Assembly: GCF_036588685.1 (NCBI RefSeq) | Contig: NC_086384.1 | Coordinates: forward strand, 12,786,195-12,850,194 | Length of the DNA: 64,000 bases | Direction: 5' to 3' | DNA from: Mytilus trossulus | Taxonomy: Eukaryota; Mollusca; Bivalvia; Mytilida; Mytilidae | Part shown: in pieces, positions 56,601 through 64,000 of the stretch | Layout: each line of letters starts with the position of its first letter | Numbering within the stretch: position 1 is the first letter of the stretch | Made by a program: the position numbers and the translations under genes | The notes under the pieces: generated by a model | Seen by the model: the letters and a program-made list of their open reading frames with translations, nothing else | Database searches by the model: none | What the model was told of the DNA's origin: nothing

Positions 56601-59600
56601 AGATCAGTTAAATATTGGCTTTGGTAAAAAAAAAAAGTTTGATGCAAAGAGTACAGATTTTGGAATTATTACATACCTGCCAACTTTTCAAAATGCCCAT
56701 GGGGGTTTTGTGTGTAAGATGGCTGTCAAAGTCCTAAAAAAACCTTCATGGGGGCCTGCAGGTGCATTTTAATGTTGTTTTTTGGCTTCTTCATACTTTT
56801 ATAAGCCTAAAGACATTGTAAAATTAATTGTTTTGTTTAAATTGTGAACAAAATTGCTCTTTCAAAATTTCAATTTGGGAGCCTCCATGGGGGAAATCCC
56901 CCGCAAATAGTGACAGTTGGCAGGTATGTTATTACACAAAATTGCCTATCAATACTTACAAGCTCAAGCAAATTTTCTGATTAAATTTTTGATTTTATTA
57001 ATTTTGAAATTCCTCTGATTTTGAAAACCTGTACAGATATAATTTTTTCCCGAACTTCAGTAAAAAATTGTACATATCTGTATGTGCAAAATTTGGGGGA
57101 AAATCTGTAGATTATTTATGGAATTTGGTTCACTAAATATGAATAGGAAAAACATTGTAATCCATCTTAACTGTTTAATATATCTTCAATAAGTATAATT
57201 TTCTACTAATTAGAATATGTATTTCGATCTAAAAACTGTCAATACTTGACCTTCCTAGTTTAACCACTTACTTTAATAATAGATACACACTATACTTATA
57301 TAATTATGTTATATATATAATTTAGTTATTGCATGTCTTACACTATAAAAGAGTCACAAGTATTTCATATTCCATTTGCATTAATATGAACTATGTTACA
57401 GAATGTTGAACTAATTTTCATCCTTTTCTTGTTTACCATATCTGCAGAAAGACGGTGTAAAATTGAGTCATATGATAATATACATTTTGACACCCCATTT
57501 TTGGGGTCCATATTTTACCATTTTAAATTTATGTCTTTATTTCATAATCAAAAACCAAACTTGTTTAAACATGTACTAGAAAATTAATATACTGAGGATG
57601 AAAATTGGTGAACAATTTCTGTTCAGACTTTTATTGGTCCTCCACCATATTAACCCTGCATGTTCTGTTTTTGTCAGGTTTTAGAACTGGCCAGTACTCA
57701 TATAGAAGCTCCAGGAATGCCAGGCTCTACTGTATGTAGTTTCATATATACATAGTTTATATGTAGCTAGCTTGTGCAGCAATTGTTTGCTTGAATTACA
57801 TATAGAATTTAATGAATAAAATGTTCCAAGAGATAATACCTAATTTTATGATTTTTACATAATCCAGTTATTTATAAAAAAAAAAAATAAGTGATCATGT
57901 TTAATTTTTGTTCAACTGTTAAAAGTTAGAGACATAAAAGATTTTTAAGATATTCTTATACATGCTAGAAATAAAATACATTGCTTGCTTTTTTTGCATT
58001 ACTAATTTTTATTGGTTATGTTTATAAAATTTAGTTTAATGGATATTAATGCCATATCTTTATAGTTGTTTCCCTTGAAAATATTCTCATCTTTTATTGA
58101 TAATCTTCCAGACTATACAGTTTGATATATTGTATATATTTTTGAAGACTGCTGATTTAGAAGCAGATATGATATAATTTATATAAAAATCAAGTGATCA
58201 TGAAGATACTGTAAACCAACTTCTTTTCAAGAGCGATTTATTTTTCGCGACTTTCGCGAGTAGAAAATTAACGCAAATATATATCGTCGCAAATATGTAA
58301 AACTAAGATCTTTCCTTATTAAACTATATCCAGAAAATAGCGAAATTAAATAGCCGCGAAATAGTTTACAAAGGGTAAAACATGAAAAAGGTATCGCCGA
58401 AAATAAGTTGGTTTACAGTATATAACTCCTGTCTATAATTGCCTGTTATAATTGATATTTTATGATACTTCAGACTTGGAGACCAAACAAGAACATTGTT
58501 CAGCAGCTAGACACCATACTGAGAGCTAACCAGTACACTGTACTTCAGACTTTGGACGAACAGCAGAAACAACTTATTTGGTGGATGCGTTATGACATAC
58601 GCGACAAATGCAGCGAGTTCCCTCATGCTCTGTTGTATGTGTTATATTCAGTTAGCTGGGACAACCATATTGAAGTTTCCAAGGTAAATTACTCTGTTAT
58701 TAATACCCCAAAACACAGATCAAGATTGAATTTTGGTAACGTCACTTTAACAGTTTTAGAATTATGCTGCTGAATTTTTCTTTTTACTTTCTCTAACTGA
58801 AGTCTGCGACAGCCATATGTTTTGAAACTTGTACACAGTGCTGATTACCACAAAAAATTTATAAAGTCTGATTTTTTGTGATTGCTTTAAACATACTAGA
58901 GTTATTCCCCTTAACAAATGGTAAATTTGCTGATTTTTTGGTTCCTATTCTCTAACTTAAGTTTGACTCAACCAAATGTTTTGAAAATTATAGACAATAC
59001 TTTACATTACAGTGTTGGGCACAGCCAGTCGCCTGGTCGCCAAATGCGACCCGAACCTTGATTGGGCGATTAGAAATTGTCAAAAGATGGATAGTAACTG
59101 GCCCAAACATAAATCATTGGGCGAGTGTATTATCATTCTCAAAATCGTAGTTTACTCCTTTAAAAAACCACCCCATGCTTCGGAACAACCATTTTTCGGA
59201 AATCCTCTGGTCACATCGTTTAAACGTGCAAGTGCATTAAAATATCAATATGATGTATACAAATGCATTGTGACAATGTGCTTGTTAATAGTGGGTCAAA
59301 AATAGTTTTACTGACAAGCATGTTTGCTTAACTATTGGTGTTTTATATACAGTAGGCTAGCGACAGTCATTGACAGTAAAACCTTGCTGACCCACTTAAC
59401 CTAACAAGGGCAAAGGGAATTATGAAAAGAACTACGGCATACATGGATACATCCAAGAAGCCGTTGAAATATTTTTCATTCCAGTGTTGATAGTTAAACC
59501 CCCCAAGGACAGAAGCAAATGCATGTGGCAGTGACATAAGAAAATAATTCGTTTATTAAATGTCTTTTTATTTTGTTTTGCAATTGACACTTTGGAGACA

Positions 59601-62600
59601 CCTGTTAAAATGACTGACTGAATAGAATATCACCGAAATTCCCCATGCTATTTTTAGCTCACCTGGCCCGAAGGGCCAGGTGAGCTTTTCTCATCACTTT
59701 GCGTCCGGCGTCCGGCGTCGTCCTGCGTCCGGCGTTAACTTTTACAAAAATCTTCTCCTCTGAAACTACTAGGCCAAATTAAACCAAACTTGGCCACAAT
59801 CATCATTGGGGTATCTAGTTTAAAAATTGTCAACCAACCAAGATGGCCGCCATGGCTAAAAATAGAACATAGGGGTAAAATGCAGTTTTTGGCTTATAAC
59901 TCAAAAACCAAAGCATTTAGAGCAATTCTGACATGGGGGTAAAATTGCTTATCAGGTCAAGATCTATCTGCCCTGAAAATTTCAGATGAATCGAACAACC
60001 TGTTGTTGGGTTGCTACCCCTAAATTGGTAATTTTAAGGAAATTTTGCTGTTTTTGGTTATTATCTTGAAAAATATTATAGATAGAGATAAACTGTAAAC
60101 AGCAATAATGTTCAGCAAAATAAGATTTACAAATAAGTCAACATTACCGAAATGGTCAAATGACCCCTTTAGGAGTTATTGCCCTTTATAGTCAATTTTT
60201 AACCATTTTTCGTAAATCTTAGTTATCTTTTACAAAAATCTTCTCCTCTGAAACTACTGCGCCATATTAAACCAAACTTGGCCACAATCATCATTGGGGT
60301 ATCTAGTTTAAAAATTGTGTCCGTTGACCTGGTCAACCTACCAAGATGGCTGCCATGGCTAAAAATAGAACATGGGATAAAATGCAGTTTTTGGCTTATA
60401 ACTCAAAAACAAAAGCATTAAGAGCAAAACTGGCATGGGTTAAATTGTTTATCAGGTCAAGATCTATCTGCCCTGAAAATTTCAGACGAATCGATAGTCA
60501 ATTTTTAACAATTTTCATAAAATTTGTAAATTTTTATTAACACTTTTAACTGAAACTACTTGGCCAATCAATATAGATGGGGATATATGTACGCAGCAAG
60601 AATGTTCAGTAAAGTTAGATCTACAAACATATCACCATCACCAAAACACAATTTTGTCACGAATCCATCTGTGTCCTTTGTTGAATATTCACATATACAA
60701 ATGTACCAAGGTGAGCGACACAGGCTCTTTAGAGCCTCTAGTTAGATCAATTTGCAGAAACTTGTTTAATTTTAAACGCATCAGTGATAACACGAAATCA
60801 CTATGCAACCAAATCAGCAATGGAACTTCACCTCTCTCTACTCTCTCATGGAATGAGAAGTCACTTCTTCCTCTCCAAAATCCTAGATGATGCTGAATTC
60901 AGTGACAATGAAGACTTAGGGAATGATTTTTTGAGGGTTATGTATCAGGAAGGTTTGATTGAGGAATTGAGAACATCTACCATATTTATATTGCTTTTTT
61001 TGTCATTTTGCATGGCATAACACGTAAAAAAAGTTGAGTAAAATATTTAAGCTACCAACCAATATGCATTTTTGGCCTGTGAAATAATTTTTACACTCGA
61101 CTGTCCTACACTGCATTTATACCACAAAAATCAGACCAAGTACAAATTTGGGTAGTGTCACTTTTACTATTCTTCAGTTTTGTCCCTTTCAACTTTATAT
61201 GATAGGGAAGTGGTGGCATCATCTGTGTCCCATTTACACATTCCTAAATAGAGCTTGGCAAATGACAGGTTGCCCTATAGTGATCAGTATGTTTTCCTAT
61301 GTCACGGTCAAAAACTGGTTTCAGTTGACTACCCCATGTCCTATGGTAAGGATCCTGTCCGCTCTCTACCAAAGGACTGGTATGATTTCAAAGTTTAAAC
61401 TTGACATGTATTTTAACAAACACCAGACGGCTTGTCATTATGTATGTTCAACTTTCTAACTCAAAGGTCAAGGTCAAAAACTTTGCCATGTCCTATGGTT
61501 AAGATAGTGTCCACTCTATATCTTGAGAACTGTTATGATTACAAAGTTTATACTTAACATGTATTTTAACCAACACCAGAGTGTGTGACATTATGAATTA
61601 AAAAATTCCCATGTCAAAGGTCAAGGTCAAAAACTTTGGTTTCAATTGACAAACCCATGTCCTATGGTAAAGATACAATTTTCTTATCGCATGTTATTCA
61701 CAGTGGAACCCACAGAGATGGCTCCCATATCAATGATATCTAGTTTATTTTGTGATATTTCTGGATGATCTGAATATCTGATGATATATTTCATACAATG
61801 TAATATTTATATATCCTTATTCAACAGATGCAGGCACTATTACAGACATGGCCTACACTAGAGGCAGATCAAGCCTTAACATTGCTAGATTTTACATTCC
61901 CAGATAAATATGTCAGAAAGAAAGCCACTGAATGGTTAGATGAACTGCCGTAAGTATATGGGCAATTCATTGCCAAAATTAACCCTTAAAAAGGGTAATG
62001 TATAAATAACAAATGAATATACTTACCATATCCACATGTTCTCAGTGTAATAAATACTTTGAAGCTGATATTAGCAAATTGGGCAACAAATTGGATCACT
62101 AAATCATAATTTTAGCCTGATATCATACATCTGAATTATTCTTACTACCATAATGTGATGATAATGTGATGAAAACATCTGTTTAAATGTCAATTTTGTT
62201 CAGTTAAAACAAATTATAGGTGAATTATGTAAAAGCCTGATTTTAGCAGAATTCACCAAAATTTGGACTGTTTTCTTGAAAATTAACAGTCACTGTGGTA
62301 CCATTCTACTCCAGTAATTGTTTTGCTAATTTATTTTTTATATTCCATATCCATTACTTTTCTACCAAAATTTCAATAGGCGAGGGATGGATGCCACATA
62401 TAAAAAAGGTTTAAAAATTGACAAATTTTTAGCAAAATGGATAGAAATAAAGCATATCCCTATTTTAGGCTAATTTATTAGTAGAAATGAAAAAACTTTC
62501 ACAGCTCTGTTTATTGGATAACTGGCTCTACTCCTTTAACCCCTGCCATTGGAGATTTTGTTGAAGGGTATAAGATACAGTAGTAGGTGCAGATACTACT

Positions 62601-64000
62601 GCATCCAAGGTGGAGCAGGAATTCTCAATAAACAGCCTTGGAAAGATGTTTTCATAATGATGCTCTAGGCATTTACAAAAAGGTTTATCTGTGAATCTCT
62701 GGAATTCAAAATTCTGTGTTTTATTAATCTGAATATTAAAAATCATAACATTTAACTGAATGAATGATTCTGACTGTCATAATTTGTCTGAAAAAAACAT
62801 GTTTAAACTCAAATATTATTTTCATTTACTTTTATAATATTTTGTTTTGTCATTGGTTTTGTTTTATGCATGATAAGCGTGTTTTCATTTGATGATAGTA
62901 TAATTTTTTTTAAATTTTTGACCATGCAAAACGTAGTCAAGTGACCTACTATGACTTTTTGAAAGTTTTAACAGAAAATTTCTTTATTGAAAAGTTAGTT
63001 GTGTTATATTATTTATCCAACTATGTCAGTAATAACAAATAGGAGAAAGTCCTGAGCCAGATAAGGCGTTCATTATCACTGAACTAGTATATATTTGTTT
63101 AGGGGCCAGCTGAAGGACGCCTCCGGGTGCGGGAATTTCTCGCTACATTGAAGACCTGTTGGTGACCTTCTGCTGTTGTTTTTTTATTTGGTCGGGTTGT
63201 TGTCTTTGACACATTCCCCATTTCCATTCTCAATTTTAATCAACAGTTAACATGCATTTCATCAATATTTCAGTGATCTGTCCAAACCTAATAAAAAATT
63301 TAATCGTTATGTACGGTATGTATGAAGAATGATTCTTATTCTATAAAAATCTATAGTTGTGGGATAGAACACTCAAAACATAAAAGTTAAAATCATCAAA
63401 TGAATAGTCAAATTGAAATTCATTATGATGGCCCTGCCTAGTCCAATGTGACAAAGAGGGGGGGGGTGTCTCTTCTTACAGAAGATATACAGATGTGCCG
63501 CTGGAATAGGTCTTATTTTTGACACATTGAATATTTCAATGGGTTGCAATTTCACCAAGGGGTCAGTAATTTTCATCTTTCGATTAGATTTTTGTATAAA
63601 TGCTGTTTTATTGTTTGAAATTTGATATGTGATAACTAAGGAATATATGAATAAGTTGTGATTTTTCTAATGAAATAAGTTTATAAGTCCGGATTTAACA
63701 AGATGACAATATATGAATGGGGGGGTTTGAAATCCAAGCTGCACATCTGTACCCCAAAACCCATGTTTAGACCCTACAATGTGACATAATAACTGATTGA
63801 TACTGTTGTACTGAAGAAATTAGTTTGACCCAAATTTATAAACAGATGCATCTTAGCAAGGCAGTGTTTTCACATATAAAAATCAGGAGTTGATTTCACA
63901 AAAAAACTTTTGACAAAGATTGGTCTTAAGTCATACTACGATAGTCGTAAGTTTTTTTGTGAAATCGACTCCAGGTCACTGTGACTTTTACTTTTAAGCT
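44484..64000 (+). CDS. Class IA PI3-kinase catalytic subunit p110, 5' part
   Basis: Phosphorylates PtdIns(4,5)P2 to PIP3 at the plasma membrane downstream of receptor tyrosine kinases and Ras, as a partner of a p85-type adaptor. Exons: 44484-44630, 45144-45239, 46113-46248, 47102-47220, 47890-48012, 50379-50555, 51712-51781, 52279-52457, 53421-53606, 54102-54237, 54879-54979, one of 55929-55982 or 57678-57731, 58474-58683, 61828-61949. All phases agree. About 620 aa in order: adaptor-binding domain ('LLPNGICVPLQV', about 1-110), Ras-binding domain (about 165-290), C2 domain (about 330-490, 'VGVFHGPDPLCS', 'LLLAWANIPIFDY'), linker and start of the helical domain ('MQALLQTWPTLEADQALTLL'). 'IYYPPIEK' before the linker and the C2 layout look more like p110 beta/delta than alpha. 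The kinase domain lies past the window. Confidence 0.92.
45144..45239 (+). CDS. p110 exon 2, adaptor-binding domain
   Basis: Acceptor 'cattttcag' type, 32 codons: 'ELWKQAANYPLFQQLATFDK' then 'YGFLYISGEGQK', matching the p110 order 'IKQ-LW..A...PLF..L'. Donor 'gtaata'. Confidence 0.9.
45478..45843 (+). mobile_element. Non-autonomous inverted-repeat element (MITE), copy 2
   Basis: In p110 intron 2. Same ends and layout as 5856-6212; flanked by TA on both sides. Includes 'tgacgtcatt'. Confidence 0.82.
46113..46248 (+). CDS. p110 exon 3, end of adaptor-binding domain
   Basis: Acceptor 'tattttcaaag', donor 'aaag/gtaaat', phase 0 to 1. Encodes 'EDVMDESVGIAELRLAASFL' and 'RKTIDRQINSLIGMK', matching the 'INSQI..LIGK' region of p110 proteins. 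Confidence 0.9.
46250..46450 (-). repeat. Dispersed mussel-type short repeat, minus-strand copy
   Basis: Nearly full-length reverse complement of the repeat at 1-180, starting right after the exon 3 donor ('gcaatagactgttggttttc'). It sits only a few bases into the intron. Confidence 0.85.
46666..46875. mobile_element. MITE with 'tactgtaaattcagaaatta' ends
   Basis: Left end 'tactgtaaattcagaaatta' and right end 'taatttctgaatttacagta' are inverted repeats of about 20-28 bp. The interior has repeated 'aaaatcgca'-like blocks. Shares the outer 'tactgtaaa' with the elements at 53116-53340 and 58207-58420. Confidence 0.85.
47102..47220 (+). CDS. p110 exon 4, linker to Ras-binding domain
   Basis: Acceptor 'tttcatag', ends 'QDPT/' with donor 'gtaagt', phase 1 to 0. 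Encodes 'SKAEISEFRQKMTTYCNNDV', matching the 'V..FR.KM..FC' helix of p110 proteins. Confidence 0.88.
47890..48012 (+). CDS. p110 exon 5, start of Ras-binding domain
   Basis: Acceptor 'atacaccag', 41 codons: 'GLVYFEYKHPCRLRSTSELP' to 'YIVLTVIVQETG', donor 'gtaagt'. Confidence 0.88.
48040..49330. other. p110 intron 5, first part: no exon seen
   Basis: AT-rich. Two frames at 48657-48848 and 48796-49044 lack splice support in p110 phase. No repeat copy recognised except short direct repeats. Confidence 0.45.
49331..49528. mobile_element. Small inverted-repeat element, copy 3
   Basis: Ends 'gaggagggaaaggaccc' and 'ggacccctccttttccccct'; blocks 'gggatttcgggatag' and 'aagcctgggatttcaggatt' link it to copies at 38352 and 39394. 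In p110 intron 5. Confidence 0.75.
49808..50378 (+). repeat. 64-bp tandem repeat carrying copies of a 3' splice site, nine units
   Basis: Units of about 64 bp start 'gagctcatattatataaact' and end 'attaatttatttttcag'. Nine occurrences of the pyrimidine tract plus CAG are present. The last, at 50378, is the acceptor of the p110 Ras-binding exon. Each full unit contains 'tatttttcagag' and 'ctctgaaaaata', a perfect 12-bp inverted repeat, so the copied splice sites can lie in hairpin stems. Confidence 0.9.
50379..50555 (+). CDS. p110 exon 6, core of Ras-binding domain
   Basis: 59 codons, phase 0 both ends. 'TSYKLRVKKVSTPDELVKMT' then 'DYVLQVLGMNDFLYGDNPLV'; the 'YVLQV.G...FLYG..PL' block is diagnostic of p110 Ras-binding domains. 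Donor 'gttagt'. Confidence 0.92.
50574..50662 (+). repeat. Dispersed repeat, 'ggtgaccttctgctgttg' family, copy 1
   Basis: 'cctgttggtgaccttctgct' to 'ccatttccattctcaatttt' is nearly identical to 63152-63240. It begins within 20 bases of the exon 6 donor. Confidence 0.88.
51300..51412 (-). repeat. Dispersed repeat, 'tgggtctcattggggtct' family, copy 2
   Basis: Reverse orientation of 43570-43690: 'cccgtttttacgacacaata', 'ggcaatcccacgtcacgct' and 'accccaatgagacccacta'. In p110 intron 6. Confidence 0.8.
51712..51781 (+). CDS. p110 exon 7, end of Ras-binding domain (GC donor)
   Basis: 'YVYSCIVKNTAPEFWLKNKS' continues the 'Y..SC' strand of p110 proteins. Donor is 'ttag/gcaagt', a GC-AG intron; phase 0 to 1. 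Confidence 0.88.
51801..51967. repeat. Imperfect inverted repeat in p110 intron 7
   Basis: Arms of about 75 bp: 'ttatcataacatatcagttt' ... 'gttgttaaaaatattct' and 'agaatatttttaacagcagt' ... 'actgatatgttataataa', with a short loop 'agcagaatatgatc'. It starts only 20 bp after the exon 7 GC donor. Probably a foldback element. Confidence 0.85.
52279..52457 (+). CDS. p110 exon 8, Ras-binding to C2 linker
   Basis: Acceptor 'tatcatag', donor 'cta/gtgagt', phase 1 to 0. Ser/Arg-rich linker then 'HCVWDIHNNFYITLHTACNV', the first strand of the C2 domain ('W.I...F.I'). Confidence 0.85.
53116..53340. mobile_element. Diverged MITE with 'ggtttacagta' end
   Basis: 'actaacttattttcaggagc' ... 'aataatttggtttacagtat' matches the layout of 58207-58420 with many changes. 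It ends about 80 bp before p110 exon 9. Confidence 0.7.
53421..53606 (+). CDS. p110 exon 9, C2 domain
   Basis: Acceptor 'atattagcag', 62 codons: 'VRLCVGVFHGPDPLCSIQET' to 'DLPQMSRLCFGLHCKKGK'. The 'G.FHG...LC' and 'DLP..SRLCF' blocks are p110 C2 hallmarks. Donor 'gtaagg'. Confidence 0.92.
54102..54237 (+). CDS. p110 exon 10, C2 domain
   Basis: Acceptor 'tatttttcag', donor 'ttg/gttagt', phase 0 to 1. 'EPLLLAWANIPIFDYKSNLQ' and 'LKLPLWPRSE' match the 'LAW.N...FDY...L..G...L..WP' block. Confidence 0.92.
54879..54979 (+). CDS. p110 exon 11, end of C2 domain
   Basis: Acceptor 'tattacag', phase 1 to 0, donor 'gtatga'. 'GTVATNPQGDCSMIEFSVPD' and 'GSIYYPPIEK'; 'YYPP.EK' is typical of the C2-helical boundary. 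Confidence 0.9.
55035..55220 (-). repeat. Dispersed repeat related to the 'gagggacgaaag' family
   Basis: 'gataccctaatcaaactcag', 'aacacaacataaagctaata' and 'catcaaaaactggggtgatc' are blocks of a common bivalve-style repeat. In p110 intron 11. Confidence 0.6.
55929..55982 (+). CDS. p110 exon 12a, alternative cassette (54 nt)
   Basis: Acceptor 'aaacacag', donor 'cca/gtaagt', phase 0. Encodes 'VLQCASDHMEEPGKCGSP'. Homologous codon by codon to exon 12b and equal in length. Confidence 0.8.
55983..57677 (+). other. Intron between the two cassette exons
   Basis: Holds the MITE at 56671-56929. Otherwise AT-rich; the frames at 56518-56772 and 57393-57587 have no p110 similarity. Confidence 0.6.
56671..56929. 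mobile_element. MITE with 'acatacctgccaac' ends
   Basis: Left end 'acatacctgccaactttt' and right end 'agttggcaggtatgtt' are inverted repeats of about 14 bp. 'attac' flanks both sides. Internal 'catggggg' blocks are inverted as well. It lies between the two cassette exons. Confidence 0.85.
57678..57731 (+). CDS. p110 exon 12b, alternative cassette (54 nt)
   Basis: Acceptor 'tttttgtcag', donor 'act/gtatgt', phase 0. Encodes 'VLELASTHIEAPGMPGST'. Ten of 18 residues match exon 12a. Confidence 0.85.
58207..58420. mobile_element. MITE with 'tactgtaaaccaactt' ends
   Basis: Left end 'tactgtaaaccaactt' and right end 'aagttggtttacagta' are perfect 16-bp inverted repeats. Interior has CpG-containing 'cgcgactttcgcgag'. 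It ends about 50 bp before p110 exon 13. Confidence 0.88.
58474..58683 (+). CDS. p110 exon 13, linker and start of helical domain
   Basis: Acceptor 'gatacttcag', 70 codons, phase 0. 'QQKQLIWWMRYDIRDKCSEF' and 'ALLYVLYSVSWDNHIEVSK' match 'E.DLIW.LR....  .P..LP.LLLS.KW....DVA' of p110 helical domains. Donor 'gtaaat'. Confidence 0.92.
58995..59330 (+). repeat. Possible dispersed repeat in p110 intron 13
   Basis: A 97-codon frame (59012-59305) shows no domain I recognise and no splice support in the gene's frame. 'cagtcgcctggtcgccaaat' at its start suggests repeat origin. Confidence 0.3.
59656..60745 (+). repeat. Palindrome-headed dispersed element, long copy
   Basis: Opens with the perfect palindrome 'agctcacctggcccgaaggg'/'ccaggtgagct' and closes with 'gagcctctagtt'. 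An internal segment ('cttctcctctgaaactact' to 'ctagtttaaaaattgt') is present twice, at about 59745-59830 and 60233-60320. A shorter copy is at 628-1031. Reading frames inside are incidental. Confidence 0.85.
61300..61690. repeat. Degenerate tandem repeat, unit about 160 bp
   Basis: 'caaggtcaaaaactttg', 'ccatgtcctatggtaa' and 'taacatgtattttaaccaac' blocks recur two to three times in order. Probably part of a dispersed element. Confidence 0.7.
61828..61949 (+). CDS. p110 exon 14, helical domain
   Basis: Acceptor 'attcaacag', donor 'cc/gtaagt', phase 0 to 2. 'MQALLQTWPTLEADQALTLL' and 'DFTFPDKYVRKKATEWLDEL' match the 'LL..WP.L....AL.LLD..YPD..VR..A...L' block. Confidence 0.93.
63152..63240 (+). 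repeat. Dispersed repeat, 'ggtgaccttctgctgttg' family, copy 2
   Basis: Matches 50574-50662; here the upstream part of the element is also present ('ggacgcctccgggtgcggga' near 63116). Confidence 0.88.
63274..63315 (+). CDS. Candidate 42-nt microexon of p110
   Basis: Acceptor 'atatttcag' and donor 'acg/gtatgt' enclose 42 nt that continue exon 14 in phase 2 and leave phase 2, giving 'PDLSKPNKKFNRYV'. It does not resemble the sequence expected next in p110 proteins, so it could be an optional insert or a chance match. Confidence 0.28.
63316..64000. other. p110 intron, no exon seen
   Basis: G-rich runs near 63456-63470 and 63718-63727, otherwise AT-rich. A frame at 63373-63576 (-) has no support. 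The tail 'aaaaaacttttgac' to 'gtaagtttttttgtgaaatc' around 63900-63970 has weak inverted symmetry. Confidence 0.4.

Noticed and set aside
59656-59690. Rho-independent terminator-like palindrome
   Set aside because: The palindrome is the head of a dispersed animal repeat with a second copy at 628; bacterial terminators are not expected here.
60346-61020. Several short overlapping frames
   Set aside because: They lie in the palindrome-headed dispersed element and adjacent repeat sequence, in p110 intron 13, with no family similarity.

Overview
The window looks like nuclear DNA of a marine bivalve, most likely a mussel of the Mytilus type. It is AT-rich, with spliced genes that have short exons and long introns. 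It is packed with short dispersed repeats of kinds I associate with mussel genomes, including the 'aggaagatgtggtgtga...' element, the palindrome-headed 'agctcacctggcccgaaggg' element and several small inverted-repeat elements. Gene content fits too: a C1q-domain fragment, an AA15 chitin/cellulose-type copper monooxygenase, and a class IA PI3-kinase. The species call is an inference from repeat and gene style, not a database match.

Layout. 1-3500: repeats and the remains of a reverse transcriptase, probably Penelope-like. 3564-4995 (+): a secreted C1q-domain gene broken by a frameshift and two stops. 5000-6220: dispersed repeats and an inverted-repeat element. 6421-14795 (-): an AA15 lytic polysaccharide monooxygenase with exons 2 and 3 shared and three tandem first exons. 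Each first exon has its own TATA-like box and encodes a signal peptide plus the copper-binding N-terminal His. A 29-bp minisatellite fills part of intron 1. 15200-22700: gene-poor repeats. 22727-23576 (+): broken non-LTR retrotransposon reverse transcriptase.

24958-34728 (+): an 11-exon gene for a protein of about 1413 aa. Two huge exons carry motifs resembling an RNase H-like transposase core with a SAP-like insert. They are followed by eight tiny exons, all phase 1-1, and a last exon. I do not know its function; domestication of a transposase is a hypothesis. 34729-44460: repeats, a second fragment of the same kind of retrotransposon, a candidate promoter region, an orphan exon-like segment and a perfect hairpin element.

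44484-end (+): the first fourteen or so exons of a class IA PI3-kinase catalytic subunit (p110), covering the adaptor-binding, Ras-binding, C2 and start of the helical domains. The kinase domain lies beyond the window. Its most striking features are two homologous 54-nt exons that look mutually exclusive, and a 64-bp tandem repeat that copies the 3' splice site of the Ras-binding-domain exon nine times. All gene models were built by hand from reading frame, splice consensus and protein similarity from memory; none has transcript support here.
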